Source: Bog-473 sp963711065 (GTDB lineage Bacteria; Actinomycetota; Acidimicrobiia; Acidimicrobiales; RAAP-2). From it: a DNA stretch of 64,000 nt. Positions 1-8,843 of the stretch are shown in pieces (the first letter of the stretch is position 1; the number at the start of each line of letters is the position of its first letter). The position numbers and the translations under genes are program-made. The DNA lies in contig CAVQCO010000002.1 in the NCBI GenBank assembly GCA_963711065.1, positions 248,001 to 312,000 of the forward strand, in the 5' to 3' direction. Under the pieces are notes generated by a model. It was not told the origin of the DNA. It saw nothing but the letters and a program-made list of their open reading frames with translations, and made no database searches.

Positions 1-5
1 CGGAC

Positions 6-36
6 TATGGTGCTACCATACTTAGCATCATGCTAA
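6..36 (+). promoter_or_regulatory. Two stacked palindromes, probable GntR operator
   Basis: Two perfect inverted repeats lie back to back: TATGGT-GCT-ACCATA at 6-20 and TTAGCAT-C-ATGCTAA at 22-36. The second covers the ATG at 30-32 of the GntR-type regulator. Palindromes at this place are what an autoregulated GntR gene would have. The role is inferred; the symmetry is seen directly. Confidence 0.6.
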
Positions 37-380
37 AGGTCAAGCTGCGCGCCGAAGTCGAGGGGTTTGCCCTCTATGAGCAGGTCGCCAGTGAGATTCG
101 CCGTGCAATCACCGACGGTGAAGCGAAGCCTGGAGAAAGGTTGCCTCCAGCAATAGACCTCGCGGCAGTCCTCGGCGTGAACGCGAACACCGTCTTTCGA
201 GCCTTGCGATTGCTGCGCGACGAAGGCTTGTTGGAGTTCCGGCGAGGACGGGGCGTAACAGTCACCGGCACCGCAGCAGAACGAGGAGCTGTCCTGTCGC
301 GAGCGCGGGACCTTCTGCAGTTCGCCCAACGGCAGGGGTATCACCGAGACGAGCTGATTCGGATCATCGAGGACCTCTAA
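30..380 (+). CDS. GntR family transcriptional regulator, YtrA-like
   Basis: A 116-residue protein with an N-terminal winged helix-turn-helix (about residues 12-78). It contains the family's PGERLPP turn, an N-A-N-T-V-F-R-A recognition helix and a G-L-L-E-F-R-R-G-R-G wing. After the DNA-binding domain only a short helical tail of about 35 residues remains. This is the layout of the YtrA subfamily, whose genes usually control ABC transporters or stress functions from an adjacent operon. No transporter follows here: the next element is a tRNA-derived attachment copy and then a gene on the opposite strand. The regulator may therefore be the stub of an older insertion whose targets lie left of the window. 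The start codon sits inside a palindrome, suggesting autoregulation. Confidence 0.85.
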   Translation: MLKVKLRAEVEGFALYEQVASEIRRAITDGEAKPGERLPPAIDLAAVLGVNANTVFRALRLLRDEGLLEFRRGRGVTVTGTAAERGAVLSRARDLLQFAQRQGYHRDELIRIIEDL

Positions 381-552
381 GCCCCGAGCGTCCAGCTTCA
401 CCGTCCATGTGTGCCCCCTAGCCCATAAGTGCCTTGCTTGGGCACCCTCGCCAAAGGTTCGAGGCCTGGCCGGCCGGACACTTGAAGTCGGTCAGGGCTG
501 GTGGCGGACGTTTCAGGCGCACCTATCACCTATCCCCTACGTCCAGACCAGG

Positions 553-733
553 GCGCCCCCGGCAGTGCGCCCCCGGCAGGACTCGAACCTGCACCACCGC
601 CGGAGGCCCATCTGCTTTGTCCAGCCCGTCTTGCCCGTCCGCCCCAGTGTTCCTGAGCTGCACCGCCGGTCAGTCTCGTATTTCGTTGTCTTCGCGGTGA
701 CGCCCATTCGATTGCCAAATCGGATTGCCAAGC
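553..733. repeat. Degenerate attachment copy A (tRNA-Arg 3' fragment plus tail)
   Basis: Two copies of the 13-bp tRNA 3'-end core GCGCCCCCGGCAG lie at 553-565 and 567-579. The second runs on into a decayed copy of the T-arm and anticodon arm of tRNA-Arg (to about 609), with a 4-bp deletion and a substitution relative to the intact gene. A tail similar to those of copies B-D follows, with TTGCCCGTCCGCCCCAGTG near 630-648. It ends with two ATTGCCAA-type motifs at about 710-732. This is the most decayed and most distal copy. The 381-758 interval holds no convincing gene. Confidence 0.75.
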
Positions 734-758
734 TGTGCGCATCGTTGAGACCTTGTCA

Positions 759-3467
759 TCAGGGGTGCACTTCGTCTTGGCCCGAGTCAGCAGACCTCCC
801 TCCCTTCACTCCAGCCTGCTGCCCGTGGTTGGAAGGGTGAATGAAACGAGACACGCGGCGATGGATCCGCCGCTCCAGTCGTTCGACGCGGGTGGTCGCA
901 CGTCTGGGTGTGTCCGCGTTCGGAGCGCGGTTGCGGTAAAAGGGAATCTTTGCCAGTTCGACCAGGAGCAGGTAGACGACGACCATGCCAAGCAGGGCGA
1001 GGAAGAAGGTCCCGGGCAGCGGCGTGAACCCCAAGAGATGGGCCATTCCCGTGTAAGGCAGGATCGCCCCGACCAGTGCCGCCCCGGTCGGAACCGTCAG
1101 CATTGGCAGGCTGGGCCGGCTCCTGAAGAACGGGATCCGTCGGGTCCGGATCACGTAGATCACAAGGGTCTGCGTTGCGATCGACTCAACGAACCAGCCC
1201 GTCCTGAACTCGACGTGGCCGGCATGGAGCACGGCGAGCATGAACCAGAAGGTGATGAAGTCGAAGATCGAGCTGAGGGGACCGAACACGGTCATGAACC
1301 GCCGGATGAACGTCATGTCCCATGCCGCCGGGCGAGCCAATGCCTCGGGGTCGACGCGATCGGTCGGGATCACCATCTGTCCCGTGTTGTAGAGCAGGTT
1401 GTTGAGGAGGATCTGCGACGGCAGCATCGGGAGGAACGTCAGGAACGCAGATGCCCCGGCCGCACTGAACATGTTGCCGAAGTTCGAGGACGTGGCCATG
1501 AGGACGTACTTCATCGTGTTGGCGAATATGCGGCGACCCTCCATGACACCGTCCGCCAGGACGCCGAGGTCCTTGTCGAGCAGCACTACGTCGGCGGCGT
1601 CCTTGGCCACGTCGGTCCCCGAGTCCACCGAGATGCCGACGTCGGCGTGGTGCAGCGCAACGGCGTCGTTGACCCCGTCACCCAAGAAGGCCACGTCCTT
1701 CCCGGTCCGGCGGGCCACCTTGATGATCCGGGATTTCTGATCGGGGCTGATCCGGGAGAACACCGTCGTGGTCAGGATCGCCGCCTCGAGTCGGTCGTCG
1801 TCGAGAGCCTCGACCTCCTGACCGCTCAGCACCCCGGTGCAATCGACGCCGATCTCCGAGCACACCTTCGCGGCCACCTGGCCGTTGTCCCCGGTGATGA
1901 TCTTGACCGCCACCCCCAGCCGTTCGAGCTGGGCGATGGACTCGCCGGCGTCGGCCTTCGGCCGGTCGGCGAAGATCAAGAAGCCCTCCAAGACCAGTCC
2001 CCGCTCGTCTGCGGCGGTCAGCGCATCGATGCCCTCGGCGGGACGGCTGGCCACGGCAACCACCCGGGCTCCCTCGGAGAACAGCGCGTCCAACGCCGAG
2101 CGGGCGCTGTCGGGGACCCCGACGCAGCGGTCGAGGACTACCTCGGGTGCCCCCTTGGTGACCATGAGCGGCCCACCGACAGGGTCGTTGACCAGCACCG
2201 AGGCCAGCTGCCGCTCGTGGTCGAAGGGGAGGACGCCTCGTCGCACGCATCGGGAGGCCTCGGTGGCGATGTCCCCTCCCGGCTGGGCGCTGGGGGCTGA
2301 CCAGAGGGCCTGGTCCAGTGCGTTCCCGCCAACCGGGCCCTTGTCGGTGACCGCCGCCTCGTTGCAGACGAGCCCGAGCAGCAACGGACGATCGCTCTCC
2401 TGACCGGCCGCGTCCAGCGCCCGCTGAAAGGTGATCTTCCCCTCGGTGAGGGTGCCCGTCTTGTCGGTGAAGAGGATCTCGATATTGCCCAGGTCCTCGA
2501 TCGCCACCAACCGCTTGACCAGCACTTTCTTTGCCGCCAGTGCCTTCGAGCCCGACGCGAGGCTGACGGTCACGATGGCCGGCATCATCTCGGGCGCGAT
2601 GCCCACCGCGATAGCCAGGGAGAAGAGCAGTGCGTCGACGGGCGGTCGATGGAGGGCCACGTTGATGATGAAGATGGCCACGGTCAGGACTCCCGCCACC
2701 CCGAACAAGAATCGCGAGAAGCGCGCCAGGCCCACTTCGAAGGCCGTCTGACCCTGATGCTCGGCCAAGCCGGCTGCGATCTGCCCGAAGGCGGTGTGCG
2801 TCCCTGTCCGGACCACCACGCTGAGGCCCGATCCCTCGTGGACGATCGTTCCCATGAAGGCGCATCCCGGCTGGTCCTGGGGCGTGCCGCCGGTGACGGG
2901 TTCCACGGACTTGGCCGCTGGCATCGACTCCCCGGTCAGGACGCCTTCGTCGCACTCGAGCTCGTCGACCTCGAGGAGACGGAGGTCGGCCGGCACGATG
3001 TCCCCGATGCGCAGTGCCACCACGTCACCCGGCACAATGTCCGTGACCGGTACCCGGCACGTCAGCCCGTCCCTCTGGACCTCGGCCTCGTGCCGGATTT
3101 GGCGCCTGAGGGAGGCCATGGCCTGCTCCGCCCGATATTCGTTGAAGAAACCCAGGCCGACGCTGAGAGCGACGATCACGGCGATGATCAGGGCATTGGT
3201 ACTGCTGCCGGTGAGTCCCGACACCAGCGCCGCCGCGAGCAGAAGGATCAGGATCGGGTTGCGCAGTTGTCGGAAGAGGACAGACGTTGCACGAACCCGA
3301 TGTGTGCCCAGCGCGTTGGGACCGAACCGACGAAGCCTGTCGGCTGCCTCGTCGGAGGTGAGCCCTTCTGGGCCGCTCCCGAGCCGCGAGAGAACTTCCT
3401 CAGGTGAGAGGCCAGCTGCTTCGGCCAATTCCAGCTCTTCAGCGGGAGCACGCGTTGCCACCACCAT
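759..3467 (-). CDS. mgtA: P-type ATPase, magnesium-transporting (MgtA/MgtB-like)
   Basis: A 902-residue ion pump of the inner membrane that couples ATP hydrolysis to cation movement. It has the N-terminal cation-ATPase domain, the actuator loop with LTGES, paired membrane helices with G-I-A-P-E-M-M-P (family form LTPEMLP), the phosphorylation site DKTGTLT at about residue 335, the TGDN motif and the hinge GDGVNDA. The S-S-N-F-G-N-M-F helix and the N-N-L-L-Y-N segment near the C-terminus are hallmarks of the magnesium subclass, so Mg2+ import is the best assignment. Length matches the family. It shares module A-B with the esterase-like gene read in the same direction. No MgtC or riboswitch is seen. 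The start chosen gives the full N-terminus. Confidence 0.9.
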   Translation of the reverse strand: MVVATRAPAEELELAEAAGLSPEEVLSRLGSGPEGLTSDEAADRLRRFGPNALGTHRVRATSVLFRQLRNPILILLLAAALVSGLTGSSTNALIIAVIVALSVGLGFFNEYRAEQAMASLRRQIRHEAEVQRDGLTCRVPVTDIVPGDVVALRIGDIVPADLRLLEVDELECDEGVLTGESMPAAKSVEPVTGGTPQDQPGCAFMGTIVHEGSGLSVVVRTGTHTAFGQIAAGLAEHQGQTAFEVGLARFSRFLFGVAGVLTVAIFIINVALHRPPVDALLFSLAIAVGIAPEMMPAIVTVSLASGSKALAAKKVLVKRLVAIEDLGNIEILFTDKTGTLTEGKITFQRALDAAGQESDRPLLLGLVCNEAAVTDKGPVGGNALDQALWSAPSAQPGGDIATEASRCVRRGVLPFDHERQLASVLVNDPVGGPLMVTKGAPEVVLDRCVGVPDSARSALDALFSEGARVVAVASRPAEGIDALTAADERGLVLEGFLIFADRPKADAGESIAQLERLGVAVKIITGDNGQVAAKVCSEIGVDCTGVLSGQEVEALDDDRLEAAILTTTVFSRISPDQKSRIIKVARRTGKDVAFLGDGVNDAVALHHADVGISVDSGTDVAKDAADVVLLDKDLGVLADGVMEGRRIFANTMKYVLMATSSNFGNMFSAAGASAFLTFLPMLPSQILLNNLLYNTGQMVIPTDRVDPEALARPAAWDMTFIRRFMTVFGPLSSIFDFITFWFMLAVLHAGHVEFRTGWFVESIATQTLVIYVIRTRRIPFFRSRPSLPMLTVPTGAALVGAILPYTGMAHLLGFTPLPGTFFLALLGMVVVYLLLVELAKIPFYRNRAPNADTPRRATTRVERLERRIHRRVSRFIHPSNHGQQAGVKGGRSADSGQDEVHP

Positions 3468-3627
3468 GATGGCAGCTTGGCCCTAGGGTACGGCCGACAA
3501 CAGGGCCATCTGTCTCAAATGACCCGGCCAGCGAGGTCCCGGCAGTGCCACAGTTCCTTTTGCACCCCTGGGTTCGCCAGGGCCTCGGGGTTCGGCTTGG
3601 ATCGCGCCGGCCCCGTGGTGCCGGTGG

Positions 3628-4980
3628 TCAAAGTCCCGTGGGATAGGTCTCCGGGGGCTCTCCCGCGCCCCCGATCGACGCGCGCTCAAGGGGCTCGACC
3701 GCCGAGGTGTGATCGAGATGGATGACCGCATCGAACTGCTCCCCGAGACGGGCATGAAAGTAGTGACTCCCACGTTCGGTCTCGGGACGATAGATGACGC
3801 CGATTGCCCGCTCCAGGCGCCGAACCACCATTGCGTCATGCACGGTCGGATCGGCCAAGTCCAACCAGAAGCGACCGGCCTGTGCTTCGTGGAGATACGA
3901 CTCATGACTATCGGTCATCGCGGGACGCACTCGTTTGCGTTCAGATGGACCGCCCCACTCGGAGGAGGCGGTCACGGTGCCGTCGTAGGTGGTGAACCCG
4001 ATCAGGGCGCACGCACGTCCGTAGCGCTGCCGGGCCAGTTGGCCCACGTTGAGCTCCCCATGAGCACCCATCTCGGTGGAACGCGCGTCGCCGACGTGCG
4101 AGTTGTGCTCCCATACCACGATCTTCGCATGGCCAAATTGATGATTGAGGTGCTCAGCGAGCGAATCGAGCGTGGCGGCCATGTGGCGGTCACGGAGGTT
4201 CCACGAGGACACGTCGGCTCGATACATCTGCTGGTAGTACTCCTCGGCGTCCCGCACCAGAAGGGCATTCTGCTCGGCGAAGAAGAACTCGTCGTCCGCC
4301 ACCCAGCCGTCGCGCCGCAAGTATCCCTCTGCTTTTCGGCGCAGCTCGATGAGCTGCGTCACGACCTCGTTCTCGCATGGGATCGCGCCCGAATAAGCGA
4401 GGGCGTAGCCGTAGGCCTGTCCTTCGCCACCGACATGGTCGAAGCATGAGTAGCGTGCCCGAGCCCGTGAGGCCTCGTCCGGATCGACTTGGTCGAGGTA
4501 CCTCACCACCGCTTCCATGGAAGCTCGCAGGCTGTAGAGGTCCAAACCATAGAAGCGCGCCTTGAGCGCCGGATTGACATGGGAGTCGTTACGAGCGCGA
4601 AGCCATTGCACAAAGGCCAGGACATCGCGGTTCCGCCACATCCAGGCGGGGAACCGCTGGAAGTCCGAGAGTGCCGTGTCGGCGTCAGCGTCTTTTGAGA
4701 GCCCCATGACGTAGCGATTGACCCGGTAGGCGTCGGGCCAGTCGGCCTCGACCGCCACGGCATTGAATCCACATGCATCGATGAGATGACGAGTAATGCG
4801 GGCCCGCTCCGCGTAAAAGTCGTGAGTCCCGTGAGTGGCCTCGCCGATGAGGACGAACCTTCGATCGCCCACGAGATCGAAGAGCGAGCGGTAGTCGTTC
4901 TGGGCGCCCGTGATCGAATGAAGATGGCCCTCCAGCGTCGCAGAGATCGATGTGTCAGCCATATTGACAAGTCTCGACAT
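3628..4980 (-). CDS. Erythromycin esterase family protein
   Basis: A 450-residue protein of the EreA/succinoglycan-biosynthesis-related hydrolase family. It has the diagnostic LIGEATHGTHDFY segment near residue 45, whose histidine and glutamate belong to the proposed active site. It also has V-E-A-D-W-P-D-A-Y-R-V-N near residue 78 and V-V-W-E-H-N-S-H-V-G-D around residue 290. Members either open macrolide lactones or act on unknown esters, and many chromosomal actinobacterial members have no known substrate, so resistance should not be assumed. The frame stays open upstream into the tRNA fragment of copy B. The real start is ATG 4980 or, closer to family N-termini, ATG 4962; neither has a strong ribosome site. 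Confidence 0.8.
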   Translation of the reverse strand: MSRLVNMADTSISATLEGHLHSITGAQNDYRSLFDLVGDRRFVLIGEATHGTHDFYAERARITRHLIDACGFNAVAVEADWPDAYRVNRYVMGLSKDADADTALSDFQRFPAWMWRNRDVLAFVQWLRARNDSHVNPALKARFYGLDLYSLRASMEAVVRYLDQVDPDEASRARARYSCFDHVGGEGQAYGYALAYSGAIPCENEVVTQLIELRRKAEGYLRRDGWVADDEFFFAEQNALLVRDAEEYYQQMYRADVSSWNLRDRHMAATLDSLAEHLNHQFGHAKIVVWEHNSHVGDARSTEMGAHGELNVGQLARQRYGRACALIGFTTYDGTVTASSEWGGPSERKRVRPAMTDSHESYLHEAQAGRFWLDLADPTVHDAMVVRRLERAIGVIYRPETERGSHYFHARLGEQFDAVIHLDHTSAVEPLERASIGGAGEPPETYPTGL

Positions 4981-5061
4981 TGCCCGGTCGTGGTGACAGG
5001 GACGAACGTCACAATCGCCGACGGAGCTGCTCAAAATCTCGGGGCCTCGCGGGGCGAAAGA

Positions 5062-5246
5062 GCGCCCCCGGCAGAGCGCCCCCGGCAGGACTCGAACCTG
5101 CGCCACCGGCTCCGGAGGCCGTTCCGGGTTGTCCAGCCTGTCTTGCCCGTTCGCTCCAGTGCTTCTGAACAGGCCCCTCGATCCATGCGGTTTACCTCCG
5201 TCTTCTGGGTCGCACCCATTCGATTGCCAATTTGGATTGCCAAGAT
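5062..5246. repeat. Attachment copy B (tRNA-Arg 3' fragment plus tail)
   Basis: Core copies of GCGCCCCCGGCAG lie at 5062-5074 and 5076-5088. From 5076 to 5121, 46 bp are identical to the 3' part of the intact tRNA-Arg gene, through the anticodon arm. The tail then matches copy D closely: TCTTGCCCGTTCGCTCCAGT near 5140-5160, a GTCTTCT-GGTCGCACCC stretch near 5200, and paired GATTGCCAA/GATTGCCAA motifs at 5222-5243. The rest of 5247-5429 shows nothing recognisable. Confidence 0.85.
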
Positions 5247-5429
5247 CCGCCGGCGGACGCTCATCTCGAGGATCGCGAGTTGCATGATCACTCGGGGTGC
5301 GGCGGGGATACGACTGTTGCCGTGTTTGGCGCGCGTTATGGGACGCGTTCTCCTCGCGGTTGGACTGGTGAAATTCGATCTTGCCGGTGCACTCCCCGAA
5401 GTCGCCGGGGGCCTCCGTGTGTCGCTTGC

Positions 5430-6020
5430 CTAGGAGCGGCGCAGGTGAGCTGGTGTTCGTCTGGGAGCGACGGGTGGGAGGGTGTCGGGGACGGCTGCGA
5501 TCGCGGCGCTGACGGCGGCGAGGGCGTCGAGAAGGGTTCGGAGGGCGTCGCTGTCGATGTTTGCCATGGCACCGGCGACGACGTGTTGGACTTCTGGGAG
5601 CATCTTGTCGAGCACGCCTTGGGCGTCGGGCGTGATGTCAACGAGGACGCGGCGGCGGTCGTTGGGGTCGGCGATGCGTTTGATGTAGCCGTTGCGTTCG
5701 AGGGTGTCGAGGACGCTGGTCATCGTTCCGGTGGTGATATGCATTCGGGCGCTGATCTCGCCCGTGGGAATCGGGCCGCCGGCACCTTCGATGACGGCGA
5801 GCGCGTTGAGCGCTGCATGGGATAGGCCGTAACGCCGGGCGACTGTGGCGACAAGTTCCTCGGCCTGGCCGCCGACGACCTCGAGCTGGCGGATCGCGCG
5901 CGAGGCGAGCCACGACGCGCCGGGGTATTCGTACTCGAATGCGTCCGCTTCAGGTGGACGGTCCGAGATGGCGCCCTCGCGGGGGACGCCACTCTTGCGA
6001 CGTGCGGCGGAGGGGCTCAC
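5430..6020 (-). CDS. MarR family transcriptional regulator
   Basis: A 196-residue winged-helix regulator. After an approximately 35-residue acidic leader it shows the MarR fold, including L-S-H-A-A-L-N-A-L-A-V-I, the recognition helix M-H-I-T-T-G-T-M-T-S-V-L-D-T-L-E and the D-P-N-D-R-R-R-V-L-V wing. It is divergent from the hemerythrin gene. The 298-bp spacer between them holds a sigma-70 type promoter overlapped by an inverted repeat, so repression of the hemerythrin-VOC genes by this protein is likely. The ligand is unknown. Confidence 0.85.
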   Translation of the reverse strand: MSPSAARRKSGVPREGAISDRPPEADAFEYEYPGASWLASRAIRQLEVVGGQAEELVATVARRYGLSHAALNALAVIEGAGGPIPTGEISARMHITTGTMTSVLDTLERNGYIKRIADPNDRRRVLVDITPDAQGVLDKMLPEVQHVVAGAMANIDSDALRTLLDALAAVSAAIAAVPDTLPPVAPRRTPAHLRRS

Positions 6021-6252
6021 CTCAGGGCCACCGCTGCGATTTCGATGCGAGGCGGCCCGACCACGTCGCCGCTATGGCCGTGCTGCCCGAGGAGGCCTTC
6101 CAGCGTCTTGTCACGGCGCGCCAGGCGCCGGAGTCCTGCACGCGGTGCCGGACGATCAATGTCGTTGTTGTGTCCACAGTCCCTCTGCCTTGCCAGCCGG
6201 ATGATTGGTGCCTGGAGATTTGATCCCAAGTAATCCTATATCAAGAAGACCA

Positions 6253-6293
6253 TTGACATGTAGCTTGAGATTAAGTATCTTGGGTTCAAGGTA
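6253..6293 (+). promoter_or_regulatory. Promoter with overlapping MarR-type operator
   Basis: A perfect -35 TTGACA (6253-6258) is followed after 17 bp by TATCTT (6276-6281). The -10 lies inside the near-perfect inverted repeat TATCTTG-GGTT-CAAGGTA at 6276-6293. A further CTTGAG half-site precedes it at 6264-6269. A protein bound here would block polymerase. The divergent MarR gene is the obvious candidate. AAAGGGGG at 6308-6314 is the ribosome site of the next gene. Confidence 0.7.
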
Positions 6294-6318
6294 TTTGTTA
6301 GCGTACAAAGGGGGCAAC

Positions 6319-7029
6319 ATGGCCGGTCCGATTGATGCAGTAGTCGCGATCCACAATGCCTTCCGAGCCGACATGGCGATCATCGACGCGGCTGCGCTCG
6401 ACGCGGCACGGGGGAAGCCGGGGCTCGAGGCGACCGTGGAACGGTTCCGGTTCTTCAATGAGGTGCTGGAGTGGCACGCTCACGGTGAAGAGCTGGCGAT
6501 CTTCACGGCGCTCGAGGAGGTCGCACCGTCGGTTGCAGAGGCCTACGAGAAGGACCATCGCGGTCTCGATCTTGCCTTCGACGGGTTGAGTAACGCGGTT
6601 TCAGCGCGCGATGCGCTGGAAACGGCGCGGGCGACTGCAGCGTTCAAGTTTCACATCGATCTGCACCTGGCCAAAGAAGACGGCCACGTGTACCGCCTCA
6701 TCCAAGAGCGCGTCTCGGTGCCCGACCAAGCCAATGCCGTGGGAGTCATGGCGGGCCAAGTTCCCCAGGACCGCTTCCCGGAGCTCGTGGCATGGATGTA
6801 TCCGCTGCTCGGTCATGACGACCGCGAGAACATGACGCGCATTTGGCAGCACGTGATGCCGGCCGACGCGTTTACCGCAGCGGTCCAGCTCGTGCACCAG
6901 GCCATCGGAGACGACTTCGCGGAACTCTCTCGACGCATCCCCGACCTCACGCCCGAACCCGAGACCACGGCTGACGTACGGCTGTCGGTGTCAGCCGCGA
7001 CCGCCGAAGCAGCCGGGGCCCGATCATGA
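6319..7029 (+). CDS. Hemerythrin HHE domain protein
   Basis: A 236-residue protein with a four-helix hemerythrin-like domain that should bind a di-iron centre. Candidate ligands are the histidine near residue 12 (A-I-H-N-A-F), H-A-H-G-E-E, D-H-R-G-L-D, and H-I-D-L-H-L-A-K-E-D. Such proteins bind oxygen or nitric oxide or sense oxidants in the cytoplasm. ATG 6319 is preferred over upstream in-frame starts because a purine-rich AAAGGGGG lies just ahead and the promoter/operator sits at 6253-6293. The gene overlaps the VOC gene by ATGA, indicating translational coupling. The C-terminal ~40 residues are low-complexity. Confidence 0.85.
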   Translation: MAGPIDAVVAIHNAFRADMAIIDAAALDAARGKPGLEATVERFRFFNEVLEWHAHGEELAIFTALEEVAPSVAEAYEKDHRGLDLAFDGLSNAVSARDALETARATAAFKFHIDLHLAKEDGHVYRLIQERVSVPDQANAVGVMAGQVPQDRFPELVAWMYPLLGHDDRENMTRIWQHVMPADAFTAAVQLVHQAIGDDFAELSRRIPDLTPEPETTADVRLSVSAATAEAAGARS

Positions 7030-7610
7030 GCGCCGCGGAACATGTGGGAGGCGAGGACACTCGAGCGAGCTGGCAGGGGATCAACCATCTCGCGCTCGTG
7101 ACCTCCGATATGGACGCTACGGTCCGCTTCTACCACGGAACCCTCGGCGCCCGGCTCGTCGCCACGATCAGCACGCCCGAGTTCCGCCACTACTTCTTCG
7201 AGTTCGGTCCCCACTGCACCGTGGCCTTCTTCGAGTACGCCGGCGCGCCTGCCCAGCCGTTCGTGAACCGCGCCGGCGTGCCCAACGAACGCGCCCCACA
7301 GTTCGACCATCTGTCCCTGAACCTTCCCGACGAGCAAGCACTCCACGCCCTGCGCCAACGCCTGCAGAGCCACTCTTGGGAGGTCACCGACATCGTCGAC
7401 CATGAGGTCGTCCGTTCTGTCTACTTCACCGACCCCAACGGCATCGCGCTCGAGGCTTCCTGGTGGGTCCACGATCCCACCAGCCAACTGGCCAACTACC
7501 TCGATCCTCAGCTCTTCGCCGACCCAGACCCGGTCCCAGCCGTCGTCGAGCTCCAGACCACGGGCACGCTCTTTGGCATTCAAGACAGCACGTTCGCACG
7601 ATCTGGGTGA
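7026..7610 (+). CDS. VOC (glyoxalase/bleomycin-resistance fold) family protein
   Basis: A 194-residue protein with two beta-alpha-beta-beta-beta modules of the vicinal-oxygen-chelate fold. Module one begins I-N-H-L-A-L-V-T-S-D-M-D-A-T-V-R-F-Y. Module two contains F-D-H-L-S-L-N-L-P, and the region ends with Y-F-T-D-P-N-G-I-A-L-E, giving histidine and glutamate metal ligands. It may be a dioxygenase, glyoxalase-like lyase or resistance protein; the substrate is not evident. It is coupled to the hemerythrin gene and followed after 105 bp by a mycothiol-dependent-type gene, so a thiol or oxidant detoxification role is plausible. Confidence 0.85.
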   Translation: MSAAEHVGGEDTRASWQGINHLALVTSDMDATVRFYHGTLGARLVATISTPEFRHYFFEFGPHCTVAFFEYAGAPAQPFVNRAGVPNERAPQFDHLSLNLPDEQALHALRQRLQSHSWEVTDIVDHEVVRSVYFTDPNGIALEASWWVHDPTSQLANYLDPQLFADPDPVPAVVELQTTGTLFGIQDSTFARSG

Positions 7611-7715
7611 CCGGCCGCGAACCCCCTCAGACCTCCCCAGCACCGTCACTGAAGTGAACACAAAGACGACCGCTCAGAACCCTGTAACCATTCCCTAGAC
7701 CAGCGAGGAGAACCA

Positions 7716-8295
7716 ATGACAACGACCGCAACCGAGCTCACCATGTTCGAGAGCGTCAGCGACTCGATCGCCCGCGCCGTAGACAAGGCCACTCCCGCCC
7801 AGCTCTCCGCACCGTCCCCCCTGCGTGGGGTGGTGCGCGCGAGACGTCCTCAACCACATGATCGGGGGCGCTGACCTGTTCGCGGCCTGCGCGCGTGGCG
7901 AACAGCAGCCCTTCCCGGACTCGTCCGACATGCCCGACTGGGTCGGCAACGATCCCGCCGCGTCCTACAGCCATGCCGCGACAGGCGTCCTAACCGCATT
8001 CAGCCGCCCAGGCGTACTCGAAGGAACCGTGCCCATGCCCTGGGGGGACACACCCGCACCCTTCGCACTCAACCTGATCATGGCCGACCACGCCACCCAC
8101 GCCTGGGACCTCTCCCGAGCGACCGGACTCAGCATCGAGATTCAGGCCGCCGCGGCCGACACCGCCCTCGCCACGACCCATGCCTCGGTCTCGCCCGAGT
8201 TCCGGGCCGCCGGCCTCTACGCGGCCGAGCAACCGGCCCCCGAAGGCGCGTCCACACTCGACCGACTCGCCGCGTTCAGCGGGCGTTCGCTCTAA
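7716..8295 (+). pseudogene. TIGR03086/maleylpyruvate-isomerase-like protein, frame broken
   Basis: The start ATG 7716 has a good ribosome site (GAGGAG 7705-7710) and begins a helical N-terminus. After about 35 codons the reading frame must shift at a run of six C (7816-7821). With five C the protein would read S-P-C-V-G-W-C-A-R-D-V-L-N-H-M, which is the expected metal-binding DinB-like segment. Downstream it continues with D-H-A-T-H-A-W-D-L-S-R-A-T-G, typical of TIGR03086 proteins related to mycothiol-dependent isomerases. The extra base may be a sequencing error in the homopolymer or a true mutation. The intact protein would have about 192 residues. Confidence 0.75.
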
Positions 8296-8386
8296 CCACA
8301 CGGCCGCCTGCTCCCGAGCACTCACGATGCAAGGGCTTCCTCAGCTCGTGCTCGAGCACTCGCTGATTCGTCCAGCGCCATAGAGA

Positions 8387-8632
8387 GCGCCCCCGGCAGG
8401 AGCGCCCCCGGCAGGACTCGAACCTGCGCCCCCGGCTCCGGAGCGCTATCCGGATTGTCCACGCCGTCTCTCTGGTCAGGCTCAGTCTTCCTGAGCTCGG
8501 CGGTCATTCCATCCCGTACGTCGATGTATTGCCAGTGGCCCTGGTTTGATTGCCATTATCGGATTGCCAAAAACCGTGGGCGAACGATTTCCACCTCGGC
8601 GCTCGTAATAGTTGCCTGCCCACATACGAATC
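8387..8632. repeat. Attachment copy C (tRNA-Arg 3' fragment plus tail)
   Basis: Core copies lie at 8387-8399 and 8402-8414. The tRNA-like stretch continues to about 8445 with one substitution and a collapsed anticodon stem. The tail is the most diverged of the set but keeps paired GATTGCCA motifs near 8547-8570. It also has a 32-bp segment (8601-8632) containing GTTGCCTGCCCAC that recurs with three differences in copy D at 10407-10438. The 8296-8843 interval otherwise shows no gene. Confidence 0.8.
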
Positions 8633-8843
8633 CTCGGGCTACCCGTCGTGAACCCAAGACCTTGGCTATCTGCGAGGAGTGCCAGTGGGATGGGACCTGC
8701 GACCCTACCTGCGGAGCGCCCACCTCACATACGCTTGTCGTTGGCAGCCTCGGATGTTTGATTGACGCATTTCGCCGGGTTTGGAACGTGGCGAGATTCC
8801 GTCGGGCGGGCCGAGTGCTGAGGACAGAGGACCCATCGAGGCC

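Noticed and set aside
735..2300. Open frame of 521 codons opposite the P-type ATPase
   Set aside because: Shadow of the ATPase gene; charged low-complexity product with no recognisable family.
3628..4980. Macrolide resistance gene
   Set aside because: Family membership alone does not show macrolide esterase activity, and many chromosomal members have unknown substrates.
5040..5170. Recurrent peptide with G-L-E-P-A-P-P-A-P-E seen at several tRNA-like copies
   Set aside because: It is the chance translation of the tRNA-Arg fragment in the same frame at copy B and at the intact gene, not a protein family.
8387..8460. Additional functional tRNA genes at copies A-D
   Set aside because: All four lack the D-arm and the 5' acceptor strand, so they cannot fold as tRNA.
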